A program made the position numbers and the translations under genes. Positions 26,641-37,705 of a stretch of 64,000 nt of DNA are shown in pieces (position 1 is the stretch's first letter; each line of letters starts with the position of its first letter). The stretch is from contig NC_080564.1 in NCBI RefSeq assembly GCF_030253575.1, positions 2,276,501 to 2,340,500 on the forward strand, in the 5' to 3' direction. The stretch is from Rhododendron vialii (lineage: Eukaryota; Streptophyta; Magnoliopsida; Ericales; Ericaceae). The notes beneath the pieces were generated by a model. It searched no databases. It saw nothing but the letters and a program-made list of their open reading frames with translations, and was not told where the DNA came from.

Positions 26641-27840
26641 TTGCGTTGATTGATATTTGGCGATTAATACATAATTGAACAATTCTCAAAAGCTTGTCAA
26701 AACAGCACGCTTCGCGCTGCTGAAGAACGGAATGGTAACGTAACAGGATCTCAGCATCCGACCAGTCCGAACTGGGGCTTTCATTATTGTTCTCTTGTGT
26801 AGTTTTCTACAAGTATCAATTAACAAAAGTGGGCCAAGCTTCAAAAGGCATTTGTTTTCAAAGCGTTGCATTTCTCTCTCATTTAATCATTCTTCGGTGT
26901 TCTCCGTTCGTATTGATGGTTGGTCAACCCCGTTGAGGTGTTTTGGGTAACCGGCACAGTTTACTGGAGCCCGGGGTCCTCGAACGCCCAACAACCTTGG
27001 ACGATGATGAGTCGTACTACCGTTCGACCATTGCTTTGCTCTACGCGTTGCAATGGGAGGTATATTGCGGCTCTAGTCAGAGGAACCCCTTTAAGCCAAA
27101 ACCGGCCTCTACAGCGTGTACAAAGCATTAGAACCTTTCAACATAAGACAGGAACCCGCAGGGTAGGATTACTTGTTTCTAACCCCATATCCTGTTTATG
27201 TGTTACTGCTTTTCCTATCGCATGCTTGTACATACATTCATGACCGTTTTTGCGTAGGAGCATGCTAGGGCGGCTTCTAGGATATCTTTTGTCGAGTCTG
27301 TCTTGCGCCCATTCGACGTTGCCTTGGCCCGATGACGAGTCATGCATCTCGATGGTGCATGTTTTCAATTTTCAAAGTCCTTGGATCAACGAGACTTTGG
27401 GAAATCAAGACTTTCTAAGTCCTTGTCTAAACGCCCGATCGAGGTTTCAAACAGAAAACTCCGAAGTTGAAACTTCGATAAGGGAAAAGTCAAAGACTTA
27501 GGCTGTTTTGGCATCTCTTAGTGACAGTCGATTCAATCAAGGATACACCCTCGAAAAGAATATCCGAGGATTCATGGCAACGTCCAAATGTCATGAGATA
27601 GACACTCTTTAGTCATAGAGTCTAGGAGGACACCGACGACGATGACATGCGCTTTGCATTCCTTCAAATTCTTTCAAAAAGCTTGCTGCAGGAACGCCAC
27701 TGAGTTCTCATTTACTTTACTGTCAAAAGCTCTAGGCCATTTCACTGAAGGAGAGAGCCAAACCTACTTGGGAGCGTCTGCCAGGGCTATTTCACTGTCA
27801 CTTCCAAAGCCATATCGCCCTCCTCAACCATTAATCCAAA

Positions 27841-28938
27841 ATGGCAGCACAAACAGAGCTGGCTGAGCTAAAGAGGTTTGTTCAAGAAATGAACCAGAAA
27901 ATGGACAAACAAATGGCTATGGTCCAGGGACTGGTTGACCTTTTTGCCTCTGTCATTTCAAAGACAGATTTGGGGCTAGTCAAAGAACCTCTTCAGGCCC
28001 GCCACGCTCCTGCGGTTGGAACCAAGCTGTGCTCGAAAGACGTGTTCAAAGACCTGGTTGAGTTTCATAAAGCCAGGACTCACCCGGAGGAGAATGTTGA
28101 ATCCTTGTTCAAAGCCAACGCCGAAAGGGAGGATATGTGCGACAAAGAAATCAATCCCAAGGGCAAAAGAGTGCACCCTGTTGATGGTGCAATGTTGTGC
28201 AACTACAAAGCAAGCAAAGGCTCCACCTTGAACCCCCAATCCAATCGCCGAAACCCACCAAGGACCTTCTCCCGTTTCTCCACGCCTTTGTCCTCGGTTT
28301 ATGAGAAGCTCCTCGAAGCTGGCTTCCTCAAGCCACTCCTTCCAACTCCTTCGCCTCGAACATTCCCGGCATCCTACAACCCAAACGCCTATTGTGCTTT
28401 CCATCAAATGCCTGGCCATCTCACCGATGCCTGTTTCCGCCTTAGACATGAAGTTCAAAATCTCATTGACAATGGCACCATTCAAGCTCCACTCCCATCA
28501 AAGCCCAGCGTCATATCCAACTTCATGCTCCAACACGTTTCAAACCCATGTGTTAACCAGATATCCATCAACTCTACTCAAATCAACTCAAGCTCCACTC
28601 AAATCAAACCTAGCTCCACCATATTCAACCCAACCCTTTTTATTAGCCCAGAAAATCAAACCAAGCCAACTTTGTCTCTCCCATCGGAACTTGAGGTTAA
28701 CCTGATGGCCATAGGTGCAATCGAGGTCCTTACCGCCGATACCTGGGTTGACAGTGATGAGCAGTCTACAAAGGAAGAACTCAAGAGGAAGCTTAATCAA
28801 TCAAAGGAGAAAACGGACTGGCTTGGACCCTTCAATCATGAGAATTTGGGGCTGTTGTTCAAGGAGTTCTCTCAGGTGGGTTTGGACGAAGAAGCTGAAG
28901 AAGCCGAAGTGCTGTTGCTCGAGCCTGTTGTCCTCTAG
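27841..28938 (+). CDS. Gag-like protein of the non-autonomous retrotransposon
   Basis: The 365-aa ORF starts at an ATG in good context (AAAATGGCA). The N-terminus is a short heptad-like helix with Leu, Met and Gln. The middle has a block of the type FTPLSSVYEKLLEAG, and then a zinc-knuckle variant C-x2-H-x4-H-x4-C (CAFHQMPGHLTDAC) followed by FRLRHEVQNLIDNG. This order (aromatic block, knuckle, LxHxVQxLID) is characteristic of the C-terminal half of Tat/Ogre-lineage Gag. The usual large capsid domain before it is missing or strongly reduced, so the protein is shorter than the roughly 600 aa expected. The C-terminal part is Ser/Thr/Asn-rich, then acidic. Gag would package element RNA, but with no pol here it depends on another element. 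Function is inferred from the family. Confidence 0.7.
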   Translation: MAAQTELAELKRFVQEMNQKMDKQMAMVQGLVDLFASVISKTDLGLVKEPLQARHAPAVGTKLCSKDVFKDLVEFHKARTHPEENVESLFKANAEREDMCDKEINPKGKRVHPVDGAMLCNYKASKGSTLNPQSNRRNPPRTFSRFSTPLSSVYEKLLEAGFLKPLLPTPSPRTFPASYNPNAYCAFHQMPGHLTDACFRLRHEVQNLIDNGTIQAPLPSKPSVISNFMLQHVSNPCVNQISINSTQINSSSTQIKPSSTIFNPTLFISPENQTKPTLSLPSELEVNLMAIGAIEVLTADTWVDSDEQSTKEELKRKLNQSKEKTDWLGPFNHENLGLLFKEFSQVGLDEEAEEAEVLLLEPVVL

Positions 28939-29407
28939 CTCCCACCTCTCTGCGAGGAAGTCAAGGATAACTATAAAAGTTGCATTTTCAAATCGCGTCT
29001 CTTTTGCATTGACACTTTCGAGTCTGAGTCTGACGCAGTGTCTGTTAAAGTCTAGCTCTGAGTCGGAGCTCGTGCCTCTTGGCCCTCCATGTCGTCGCTT
29101 CTATTCTCAATTTGAGTCTTTTTGCTGTACTTGGCAACCCCGAGGGTTCTTATGATATGCATTATCCTGCTTTTAAGTAGTTTGCTGGCTTTTGAATAAA
29201 CCGTGTCGACCCCGACGACGAAGGGATAGATTTCGATGGGATCATCCCCAAGGAAATGTGTTCCCTCGCCGAAAGGGAAGACGAAAGGCATGCTTAGCCT
29301 CTAAAAAGAAGAAGTAATTTCAAATAAACTTGAAAGATGGGGCAGACCCCCGGATGGTTCAAATTGGTTCAGCGCTGTCCCCATAGGAGTATTGCGCCCG
29401 TTGAGAC

Positions 29408-29566
29408 TTGTTCAAAGAATTCAACAATATCTTGGCATGGTCTCACAAAGCCACGCTTGGCGTTGATCATGGGATAAAGAAGTATCAAGTCCCCTGCCGC
29501 CGGATGCCAAGCCAGAAAGCAGAAGCTCAGAAGGCTCCAGGCCTCGTACCATGCTCAAAACAATAA
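29408..29566 (+). pseudogene. Relic of the start of pol (reverse-transcriptase region)
   Basis: A 52-codon open stretch reads LFKEFNNILAWSHK, then a GVD block and a Tyr-Gln-Val segment. This resembles the conserved entry to the reverse-transcriptase domain of plant Ty3/gypsy elements (typically FxDIFAWSYxDMPGIDP). It stops at TAA 29564, and nothing like the catalytic FADD segment follows. It is best read as the stub left after pol was deleted. Confidence 0.45.
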
Positions 29567-29754
29567 CAACAGTGTTCCATCAAACACACATTAAAGAGGT
29601 ACAAAAGTGGCCTAGAGCGAGGCATTCCCAATTGTAGCAGTCAGGACCCTTTCACTATCAAAGCCGTTCTATCTGGGGCTACAATCAAAGATCATCGACC
29701 TCGACGGTAGCACATCAATACCTCGGTCAACATGGATCAACACAAGTGTTGCTT

Positions 29755-30040
29755 TTTCCTGAGAGAAGCTCGTTGGACTGAAAACCCCAAGGGTGGGCAG
29801 TTCCAAGCAAAAGTTAGAGCAGCCTGCTAGACCGAAAACCTATGAAGGCGGTCTAGGCAAAAGTTGGCGAAAAGTCGAAAGCTCGCTAGACCGAAAACCT
29901 GAAAAGGCGGTACTAGGCAAAAGTTAGAGCATAAAAGGAGAGGTAGAACACACGAGTGAACCTTTTCCTGAACTACGTTTTGACCTGATTCCCAGAAAGG
30001 GATACGTAGGCAGTCTCTCTTCGAGACTCGGTCATACTCT
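29755..30040 (+). repeat. Conserved non-coding repeats and 3' block of Tat/Ogre type
   Basis: Three imperfect direct repeats pair a GACTGAAAACC/GACCGAAAACC half with GGCAAAAGTTAG-type sequence (29775-29935). They are followed by TGAACTACGTTTTGACCTGA and GGGATACGTAGGCAGT (about 29970-30015). Similar blocks are widespread in plant Tat/Ogre elements between pol and the 3' end, so they support the lineage assignment. Confidence 0.55.
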
Positions 30041-31920
30041 ATCAATTGGATCCAAGGTTGACGTTTTGGTGCACATCAAGGGTCAAGAAAAGTCGAGAAC
30101 AAGACAAGCTTCATTGGAGAAACAGACAGGGGAAACCATTCGTCTTTCAAGTTTAATGCAAGCTGCTACTTCGATTTCAAGGCTGAGCAAAAGTCTTAAA
30201 ATATTTTGAAGCATCAAAAACAGAACGAAATGCTTATAAGGCCTAACGGCTCACGGTTTATTCTAGGTTCAGCAACGTTTATTTTAAGCGGCTGCAGCAG
30301 CTTTACAATTTCGCGCGCTAGTCTGAGGTTCACACGCACTTGTACAAAAGTGATGCGCGTTGGTCTCAAGCCTGCGCGCGCTTCTTCAATTCCTGTATCA
30401 GACAGCGGTAGGCAACTACCACGCCTAAAAGAGATTTTTTTAGACCCATGGGGGTACATTTCAAATTCAAAGCACCTCAAATCTCGTTCAAGGGGCCTTT
30501 GCCAAGTTTTGTCATGCTGTGCAGGTCATATGGTCCTAACGTGGCTGCACAGGGGTGTCGGTTTCAGTCTGGGCCTATATGAGTCATCATTTGCGTCTTT
30601 TGTCCATCTTTGCGACACGTTTCTAGTTCTTCAATCCATTGTCATGTCGGGATGCTTTTCCTAGTTTTACCAATTTGTACAGGTCAATGTACATTTATTG
30701 GACCTTATGCAAGTGTCAGTTTCACCTGTCTAAGGGATACTGTGAATTTTGGCACATTAATGCCCAAAATTTCATTGTTTTCCATATGTTTAGGAGTCCG
30801 TGACATATCCGGGGCTCTTCTTCCTTTCTCATTTGAGCTAGGCGAGTCTGTACATATGTGTGTGTTTGTCGATTCAGTTCGCTTGTCAATGCAAATTAGA
30901 TATTAGTGATTGGTTTATGCATTCTTTTAGACATTCTCAAAAGAGAGTCAAATAAACTGAAAAATGCAATTTACATTGCTACTCCACCATCTGTGGTCCA
31001 CAAGCAGTGGAGTCTTGTGAGCAGCGAGGGCATGTCGGCTCAAGGCCAAGTAAAGCTTATCTATGGGGCTCATCCGCCCCAGCATCAAAGAAAAGGGGTA
31101 CGTCGACCCAATGCCACTCCTAAATGTCAACTGAGGCATGCTGGCCCGCTCAACGTCTATCTATCTAAGGACACATCTCAGAAGCAAAGGACAGTAAAGT
31201 AAAGAGGCTCAATGGTAGTCCTCAGTGGTAGAGCTCAGCCTCGTTCTCGTCGTTGTCGTCACTCTTGATCTCCTTGAGTACCTGGGGCTCCTATCCCATC
31301 CGCCTCTTCTGAGGAGGCTTTCGCTGATGGACTATTTCTCTCTCACTCTCTCTTAATCTCTCAGACTTCTCTCTCTGGGCCTCTAAAAAACTCTTTGGCG
31401 CGAGCCACCCTTTCTATGGGCCTTTCTTTCAACTGCACACCTCTAGCCGCTGGTTATCTATTGCTCTCGTGTCTCTGAGCTGTGGCTAAGGTGACAGTAC
31501 CACTTTCTGTAACTCTTGTTTATGTGGCCATTCTAGGCCACCATCCTCTAGAAGCCGCCATAGTCTGCCCTTGCATTTTCAATTTATGCATTCAATTCCA
31601 TACATATCATTGCATACTGTATATCAACTGTTGAAAACAGGAAAATCTATCCAGTGTCAAAGCATGCCTGTCCAGTATCGAAAGCAGCAAGTAATCAGGA
31701 TTTTGGGGGTTCATACGTGGGATCTAGTCACTACTGGAACTGGAGCCGAAGCCGCTGCTCTGGGAAAGTGCAATTGTAAGGGGGGGTGCCACATGCTGTT
31801 CTCCTTGTCTATTTCTCCATGGCAAATGTCAAGCACACAGCCTCACTGTCTCACTCCACTAGCACTTGGAGCACACTTTGGCAATCAGAATACAATTCAA
31901 AGCAGCAATGGCTTATGCTA

Positions 31921-32560
31921 CCCTTCTCAATCAAATCAACGACGATCAGCCATGTCGTCCTTCTCAATCAAATCAACGACGATCAGCCATGTCGTCCCTC
32001 TCAAATCAAATCAATGACGATTAGCCATGTCGTCCCTCTCAATCGAATCAACGACGATCAGCCATCAATCAAATCAACGACGATCAGCCATGTCGTCCCT
32101 CTCAAATCAAATCAATGACGATTAGCCATGTCGTCCCTCTCAATCGAATCAACGACGATCAGCCATGTCGTCCCTCTCAATCAAATCAACGGCGATCAGC
32201 CATGTCGTCCTTCTCAATCAAATCAACGACGATCAGCCATGTCGTCCCTCTCAAATCAAATCAATGACGATTAGCCATGTCGTCCCTCTCAATCGAATCA
32301 ACGACGATCAGCCATGTCGTCCCTCTCAATCAAATCAACGACGATCAGCCATGTCGTCCCTCTCAAATCAAATCAATGACGATTAGCCATGTCGTCCCTC
32401 TCAATCGAATCAACGACGATCAGCCATGTCGTCCCTCTCAATCAAATCAACGGCGATCAGCCATGTCGTCCTTCTCAATCAAATCAACGATGATCAGCCA
32501 TGTCGTCCCTCTCAATCAAATCAACGACGATCAGCCATGTCGTCCTATCGTCTTTTCAAT
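31921..32560. repeat. Minisatellite A, 37-38-bp period
   Basis: About seventeen imperfect copies of a unit containing AATCAACGACGATCAGCC and ATGTCGTCCCTCTC. Variants (CAATGACGATTAGCC) alternate in a pattern that suggests a higher-order unit of two or three repeats. Overlapping short open frames repeating HVVPLNQINDDQPC are a by-product. Confidence 0.9.
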
Positions 32561-33295
32561 CAATCAACAATGATCAGAATATCGTCTTTTCAATCAATCA
32601 ACGATGGTTCAACGAGTCGTCTTCAGTGATGACCCACCGTCTCAAATCAATGATGGTTCAACGAGTCGTCCTCAACGATGACCCACCGTCTCAAATCAAC
32701 GATGGTTCAACGGGTCGTCCTCAACGATGACCCACCGTCTCAAATCAATGATGGTTCAACGAGTCATCCTTCAGTGATGACCCACCGTCTCAAATCAACG
32801 ATGGTTTAACGAGTCGTCCTTCAGTGATGACCCACCGTCTCAAATCAACGATGGTTCAACGAGTCGTCCTCACCGATGACCCACCGTCTCAAATCAACGA
32901 TGGTTCAACGAGTCGTCCTTCAGTGATGACCCACCGTCTCAAATCAACGATGGTTTAACGAGTCGTCCTTCAGTGATGACCCACCGTCTCAAATCAACGA
33001 TGGTTCAACGAGTCATCCTCACCGATGACCCACCGTCCCAAATCAACGATGGTTCAACGAGTCGTCCTTCAGTGATGACCCACCGTCTCAAATCAACGAT
33101 GGTTTAACGAGTCGTCCTTCAGTGATGACCCACCGTCTCAAATCAACGATGGTTCAACGAGTCGTCCTTCAACGATGACCCACCGTCTCAAATCAACGAT
33201 GGTTCAACGAGTCGTCCTCAACGATGACCCACCGTCTCAAATCAACGATAGTTCCCGAGTCATCCTCAACGATGATCCATTATCCATGTTCAACG
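32561..33295. repeat. Minisatellite B, about 49-50-bp period
   Basis: About fourteen copies of a unit containing CAAATCAACGATGGTTCAAC, GAGTCGTCCT and GATGACCCACCGTCT. The TCAAATCAACGATG core is shared with minisatellites A and C, which flank it. Confidence 0.9.
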
Positions 33296-33534
33296 ATGGT
33301 CCATCCATTCTGTATGACTACCTCTATTTCAGACCAGCTTAGAGCACATTTTCCAGCAGTCCTATTGCTCTGTCTCGGATGGTCCTTGATAAGGAGATTG
33401 GCTCTGATTCCCAACAGATGGAATTTAACCTCCCTGACGCGACCTACCCGTGATTGTTGGAGTTCTTTGTGTGCCGGATAAGGTTTGGTCCCCAACAACG
33501 TTCATCATTCCGCGATTAAACCATTTCCCTAAGC

Positions 33535-34180
33535 AGAGTCAAATCAACGACGGTCTGCCCGTCCAACTCTCAACTCAACGACGGTTCGCCCGTCCACTTT
33601 CAAATCAAACGAGCGACGGTTTGCCCGTCCAACTTCAAATCAACGACGGTCCACCCGTCCAAATCCGAATCAACGACGGTCCATCCATCCAAAATCAAAT
33701 CAACGACGATCCACTCGTCCAAATCCAAATCAACGACGGTCCATCCGTCCAAATTCAAATCAACGACGATCCACCTGTCCAAATTCAAATCAACGACGAT
33801 CCACCTGTCCAAATTCAAATCAACGACGATCCACCTGTCCAAAATCAAATCAACGACGATCCACTCGTCCAAATCCAAATCAACGACGGTCCATCCGTCC
33901 GAATTCAAATCAACGACGATCCACCTGTCCAAATTCAAATCAACGACGATCCACCTGTCCAAAATCAAATCAACGACGATCCACTCGTCCAAATCCAAAT
34001 CAACGACGGTCCATCCGTCCAAATTCAAATCAACGACGATCCACCTGTCCAAATTCAAATCAACGACGATCCACCTGTCCAAATTCAGATCAACGACAAT
34101 CCACTCGTCCAAATTCAGATCAACGACGGTCCACCCGTCCAATTTCAAATCAACGACGATCTATCCGTCCCACAGTCTTT
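33535..34180. repeat. Minisatellite C, 30-bp period
   Basis: About twenty-one copies of a unit containing AAATCAACGACGATCCACC and TGTCC. Because 30 is a multiple of three and the unit has no stop in those frames, long open frames run through it on both strands (for example 33450-34244 plus and 33600-34148 minus). They encode decapeptide repeats and are not taken as genes. The array ends about 230 bp before the polypurine tract. Confidence 0.9.
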
Positions 34181-34399
34181 TTCCCCAACAGAGTCGATGC
34201 TGTTGCAAAAAAGATTGTTCCCCAGGAGAGTTCGCATTGTGTGATCTATCGGTCAAAGACAACAAAGCAGCGGTCTGTCCGCCCCAACTTCAAATCAAAC
34301 AGGTCCTTTAAAGTTCATGCATTCTGGATAGCCTCGAAGAGGGTGTCTAGAAAACCTTTGACGTTACTTGTCTCCAGTCAATGGTGCTTCAAGTGCCGT

Positions 34400-34413
34400 C
34401 AAAGGGGGGCTTC
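34400..34413 (+). promoter_or_regulatory. Polypurine tract
   Basis: CAAAGGGGGGCTTC lies immediately before the 3' LTR. A purine run abutting the LTR start is the plus-strand primer of LTR retrotransposons. Confidence 0.75.
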
Positions 34414-36410
34414 TGTAGACACCCCATTCTGGACTGTCCGGATAATGTCATTTGTCGATCTTTTATTTCCCCAATGATGATTATAGTCGAAAACAGATCA
34501 AGGACAAGGGTGTGCTTAAGCCTTGAGCGTCCAAAACCCATTTCAAACCTTTCAAACCAGAGCCAAACGGCCCCAGCAAAACCCAACTGGCATACGCCAG
34601 TGTCTTGGTGACGTACGCCAGTAAGCTGCCACGTGTCAGTCATCGACCAGTGGTCCAGCTTATACTGGCGCACGCCAGTAAGAAATGGCGCACGCCAGTC
34701 AAACCCAGTCAAATCAACTTTATTCAGCCACTTGGGCGGGACTTTTGTGCCACCCTGACGTAGGCTACAGTTCCCCTGATGATTACATTCGGCAGGGATG
34801 TTCCCCCACTCTCCTACATTTACCCTATCACCCTTTCTTCTCTCTCAAGCTTTCCCTCCAAAAACCAACCAATCCAACCAGCCATTACTTGGCTGGTTAC
34901 ACCCCTCTCTCCTCTATATATACTCCCCCCTCACACTCTTGCAAAGGGTTACCAAGTTCACAAAAGGGTTGGCCTCATTAAGAAGAAAAGTTCTCTCTTC
35001 TTCCTCCTTTCTTGCTTTCTCTCTTCTTCTTCCATTGAAAGAGAAAGGAAAGAAGCCCACTTCCACATACCTCCACTGATATCCAGTCACCATACAACAT
35101 CCATCTTCAACCTCTAGGCTCTAAACCACCTTCAAACTTCAACACCCAAAAGGTATACCACCTTTGCATTCCTTTCTGTTTTCGGCCCCTGAGGGGAACC
35201 AGCAAGGCCCAGGCTGGTAAACAATACTAGTCCTGGCCTTGAACTGGTAAAAATACAACAATCGTATGCGACGATACTTGGCGCACGCCAGTTCCTACAT
35301 GCCGTACGCCAGTCATGGCAGTATGAGCACAACTGGCGTGGGGATCATGGATCGTCATTCCTTTTGTTTTATCTTTCTGTCGATCACCTTAGCATGCTAA
35401 TAACCGGTTTACTGCTTTCCATATTTAGAACTGTTTAGTGGTACTATCCTATCTTTTTCATCTCTGTCATGTAAAGGCCTCTGGGATCCTTCTGGTCATG
35501 TTCCAGAACCCAGATGATGCAAAGCCAAACACTGGAATCAAAAGCAAAGTGGCGTACGGCAGTAATATACTGGCGTACGGCAGTAGGCTTCTGGGTCCAG
35601 TGACTGGCCCTTGCATCTGAAGCGAAAGCTAGGCCTATCTTTTGTCCCACACTGTTTTGGGGTGTTCTGCTTTCTTTCATGGCCTAAAGCCATTCGTTTT
35701 GCCTGTGACTGTGTATATTCTGCTATATTAAACTGCGTGGTTTGCCCTGGGTGTGCGCTGGTCCTTTTCCAGAGCCCAGAGGGTTGCAAACAAAGACTGA
35801 GAGATCCAACAAGTGGAGTACGCCAGTTTATATGTGGCGTGCGCAGGTTGTATCACCATGCAGTGGCTCGACCAGTGCATGCTGGCAGAATCTGCTCACG
35901 TCACCTTGTGACAGCGTACTGCAGTTTGCTCGGGATGCTCAGTGCTTGTTCTCAATCTATACTTAGCATCGCAATCAAATCATTCATAAGCATTTTGTCA
36001 CATAAACTGCAATTTGTTACCGCTTTCGTCCCCATTAACTGTTCCCCCGCCCTAACTGGCTAAAAAAATGATAAAATGAGAGAAAAATGCAAAGGTTTTC
36101 ATGAAATGCCCGAGTAGAGACCGATCTCCGGATTGGGCGAGAGGGGGTGCCATAAAACCCTTCCCCTCTCGTAACCTGACTCCCGAACCTCAGATATCGA
36201 AGGTGACGACGGACCGGTCTACGCCTTTTCAAAATCAAACAAACGTGGCAAAAACGTTTTCGAGTTCGGTTCCTTGGGTGTTCCTACCGCTAAAACCCGA
36301 GTGGCGACTCTGAATCGAGGCGTTTCGCCGCGCTTTTTCCAAAATGGGCCGCGCTCAGTCTTTAAAAAGAGAACCCAAAGATCGAGCGATTTTCGGGGCG
36401 CGTGCCCACA
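34414..36410 (+). repeat. 3' LTR (1,997 bp)
   Basis: Same length and ends as the 5' LTR, offset 9,793 bp. By eye the two differ by about ten substitutions (for example GGCTCACG against GGCGCACG at the third palindrome, and AAGGGAACCC against AAGAGAACCC near the end). No insertions or deletions are apparent. Confidence 0.95.
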
Positions 36411-36415
36411 AGGAT

Positions 36416-37250
36416 GTTTCAACAGATTTTGGTGACGTACTGTCGTTATGCGTTCCATTAGTTTTCAGCTAACTAAACATCAGAATGAGCGTCCGGCTCC
36501 CCTCGGTGCAAAATTTTAGCACCGTCATTGCCTCCAACAAACCAAGACAAAAAACCACCATTACTCAAGTAAAATTCCCCAGAACAAAATATCTTCTTAC
36601 ATATGTGATGAACCACCGAGTTGCAATTATCGAATCAACTTAAAAAGTTCTATACAAACTAATCTTCACTCCTTAATCTGCGACACAAACGAAAATGAAG
36701 CGAGTCCTCAAAGTGAGTCATGTGGTGGGCCTTTTTAGCTAAATTCTACCCAATCTAACTAGAAAGCATTCATGCCTAACAAAGGCTTTTATGTGCTGAC
36801 CGCTACCTACTTAATACACAATCATTCTCCTTTATCCGGATTTGGAACCATCTATAAAAAAAAAGCTAAGACTCTACGCATGGCACATGCGGAGTTTACT
36901 AAAGAGCTATGAAATCTGAAAATAATATATATTATTAAAAAAGGGAGTCCTAACAAACTTAACCATATAATGGTGTCTACGGCAATAGAAGATTTCTTGT
37001 TTGGTAACGCGACTATCACCGATATACTCATCAATATTTAATTGGACCTGGGATGTTGTACTGTACCCCGACACTATAGCATGTAGTCTGGTCGATCCGG
37101 CCACCTTTATTTCGGCACAAAAGTCTCAGATTTAATCTGAGCTTCTATTTATTGCTCGGATTAAAATTCGAGCCATCTAATACCGAAATGGGTGGTCAGA
37201 TCAGCTGCACTACACGCTGGAGGGCGGGGTGTGCAATTGCATCCCTAAAT

Positions 37251-37302
<52 letters not shown>

Positions 37303-37395
37303 CGTTTACATTTCATCCAATCAAGCAATTTCATTTAGTCTTGTGGACCCGGTGGTTAGGTTGAAGAATTTCATTTACAGAAAACTGCACGATAG
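36416..37395. other. Intergenic DNA with an (AT)n microsatellite
   Basis: The first part continues the sequence interrupted at 24620. No gene is recognised. A perfect (TA)n tract lies at about 37256-37302, roughly 95 bp upstream of the tRNA gene. Confidence 0.4.
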
Positions 37396-37477
37396 GTGGA
37401 CGTGCCGGAGTGGTTATCGGGCATGACTAGAAATCATGTGGGCTCTGCCCGCGCAGGTTCGAATCCTGCCGTCCACG
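37396..37477 (+). tRNA. tRNA-Ser (AGA anticodon)
   Basis: 82-nt cloverleaf: the acceptor strand GTGGACG pairs with CGTCCAC, followed by discriminator G. The A-box-type D arm (GCCGGAGTGGTTATCGGGC) is present. The anticodon stem CATGA/TCATG closes the loop CTAGAAA with anticodon AGA. A long variable arm (GGGCTCTGCCC) is typical of class II tRNA-Ser, and the T arm has GGTTCGAATCC. A TTTT Pol III terminator follows at 37478-37481. The sequence looks intact and close to the standard plant nuclear gene. A damaged relative lies at 48657. Confidence 0.97.
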
Positions 37478-37481
37478 TTTT
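37478..37481 (+). terminator. Pol III terminator of tRNA-Ser
   Basis: TTTT directly follows the discriminator base of the tRNA gene. Confidence 0.8.
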
Positions 37482-37511
37482 GACTGAATGGAGTTCTTCA
37501 GTTTGTTTTAA

Positions 37512-37705
37512 GGTATAATTGATTTTCACTCTCTTTTTAGCCACCCACACTCCTTTTTTGTTTGTATCCACTTGAATTTACTATCTTGCTTTTTAGTCAA
37601 TATATATATTTTTCACACATTCAAGGACAATATTGTAAATTCATGTGAATAAAAACAAAAAAAAAGTGTGAGTTGCTAAAAAAGGAATGTGAAAATCATT
37701 TTCCT
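37512..37705. mobile_element. Small MITE downstream of the tRNA gene
   Basis: The left end TGATTTTCACTCTCTTTTTA and right end TAAAAAAGGAATGTGAAAATCA are imperfect inverted repeats over about 22 bp. The same family is present near 463-595. It is non-coding. Confidence 0.55.

Larger units (their letters stand above)
28939..31905. other. Non-coding interior of the retrotransposon
   Basis: Apart from the pol relic and the conserved repeats listed separately, this stretch has only short open frames without motifs. It takes the place where protease, reverse transcriptase, RNase H and integrase would lie in an autonomous element. Confidence 0.6.
24621..36410 (+). mobile_element. Complete non-autonomous Ty3/gypsy LTR retrotransposon, Tat/Ogre-like
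   Basis: The 11,790-bp element is flanked by a perfect 5-bp target duplication AGGAT (24616-24620 and 36411-36415). Both LTRs are 1,997 bp, start TGTAGACACC and end GTGCCCACA. A primer site follows the 5' LTR and the purine tract AAAGGGGGG precedes the 3' LTR. Inside are a Gag-like ORF, a short relic of the start of pol, conserved 3' non-coding blocks known from Tat/Ogre elements, and three minisatellite arrays. No protease, reverse transcriptase, RNase H or integrase reading frame is present, so mobility would need proteins from another element. About ten base differences between the LTRs are visible by eye, implying a recent insertion. The organisation fits elements described as TR-GAG or LARD. 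Confidence 0.93.

Noticed and set aside
27976-28485. 169-aa minus-strand frame
   Set aside because: Antisense shadow of the Gag-like ORF, which has the family motifs.
31921-34180. Regular short repeats that could look like a CRISPR array
   Set aside because: Units are contiguous minisatellite repeats without unique spacers, and the DNA is a plant retrotransposon.
33450-34244. A 264-aa plus-strand frame and a 182-aa minus-strand frame over the same DNA
   Set aside because: Both run through the 30-bp minisatellite. A period divisible by three without stops opens frames on both strands, and the peptides are decapeptide repeats with no protein family.
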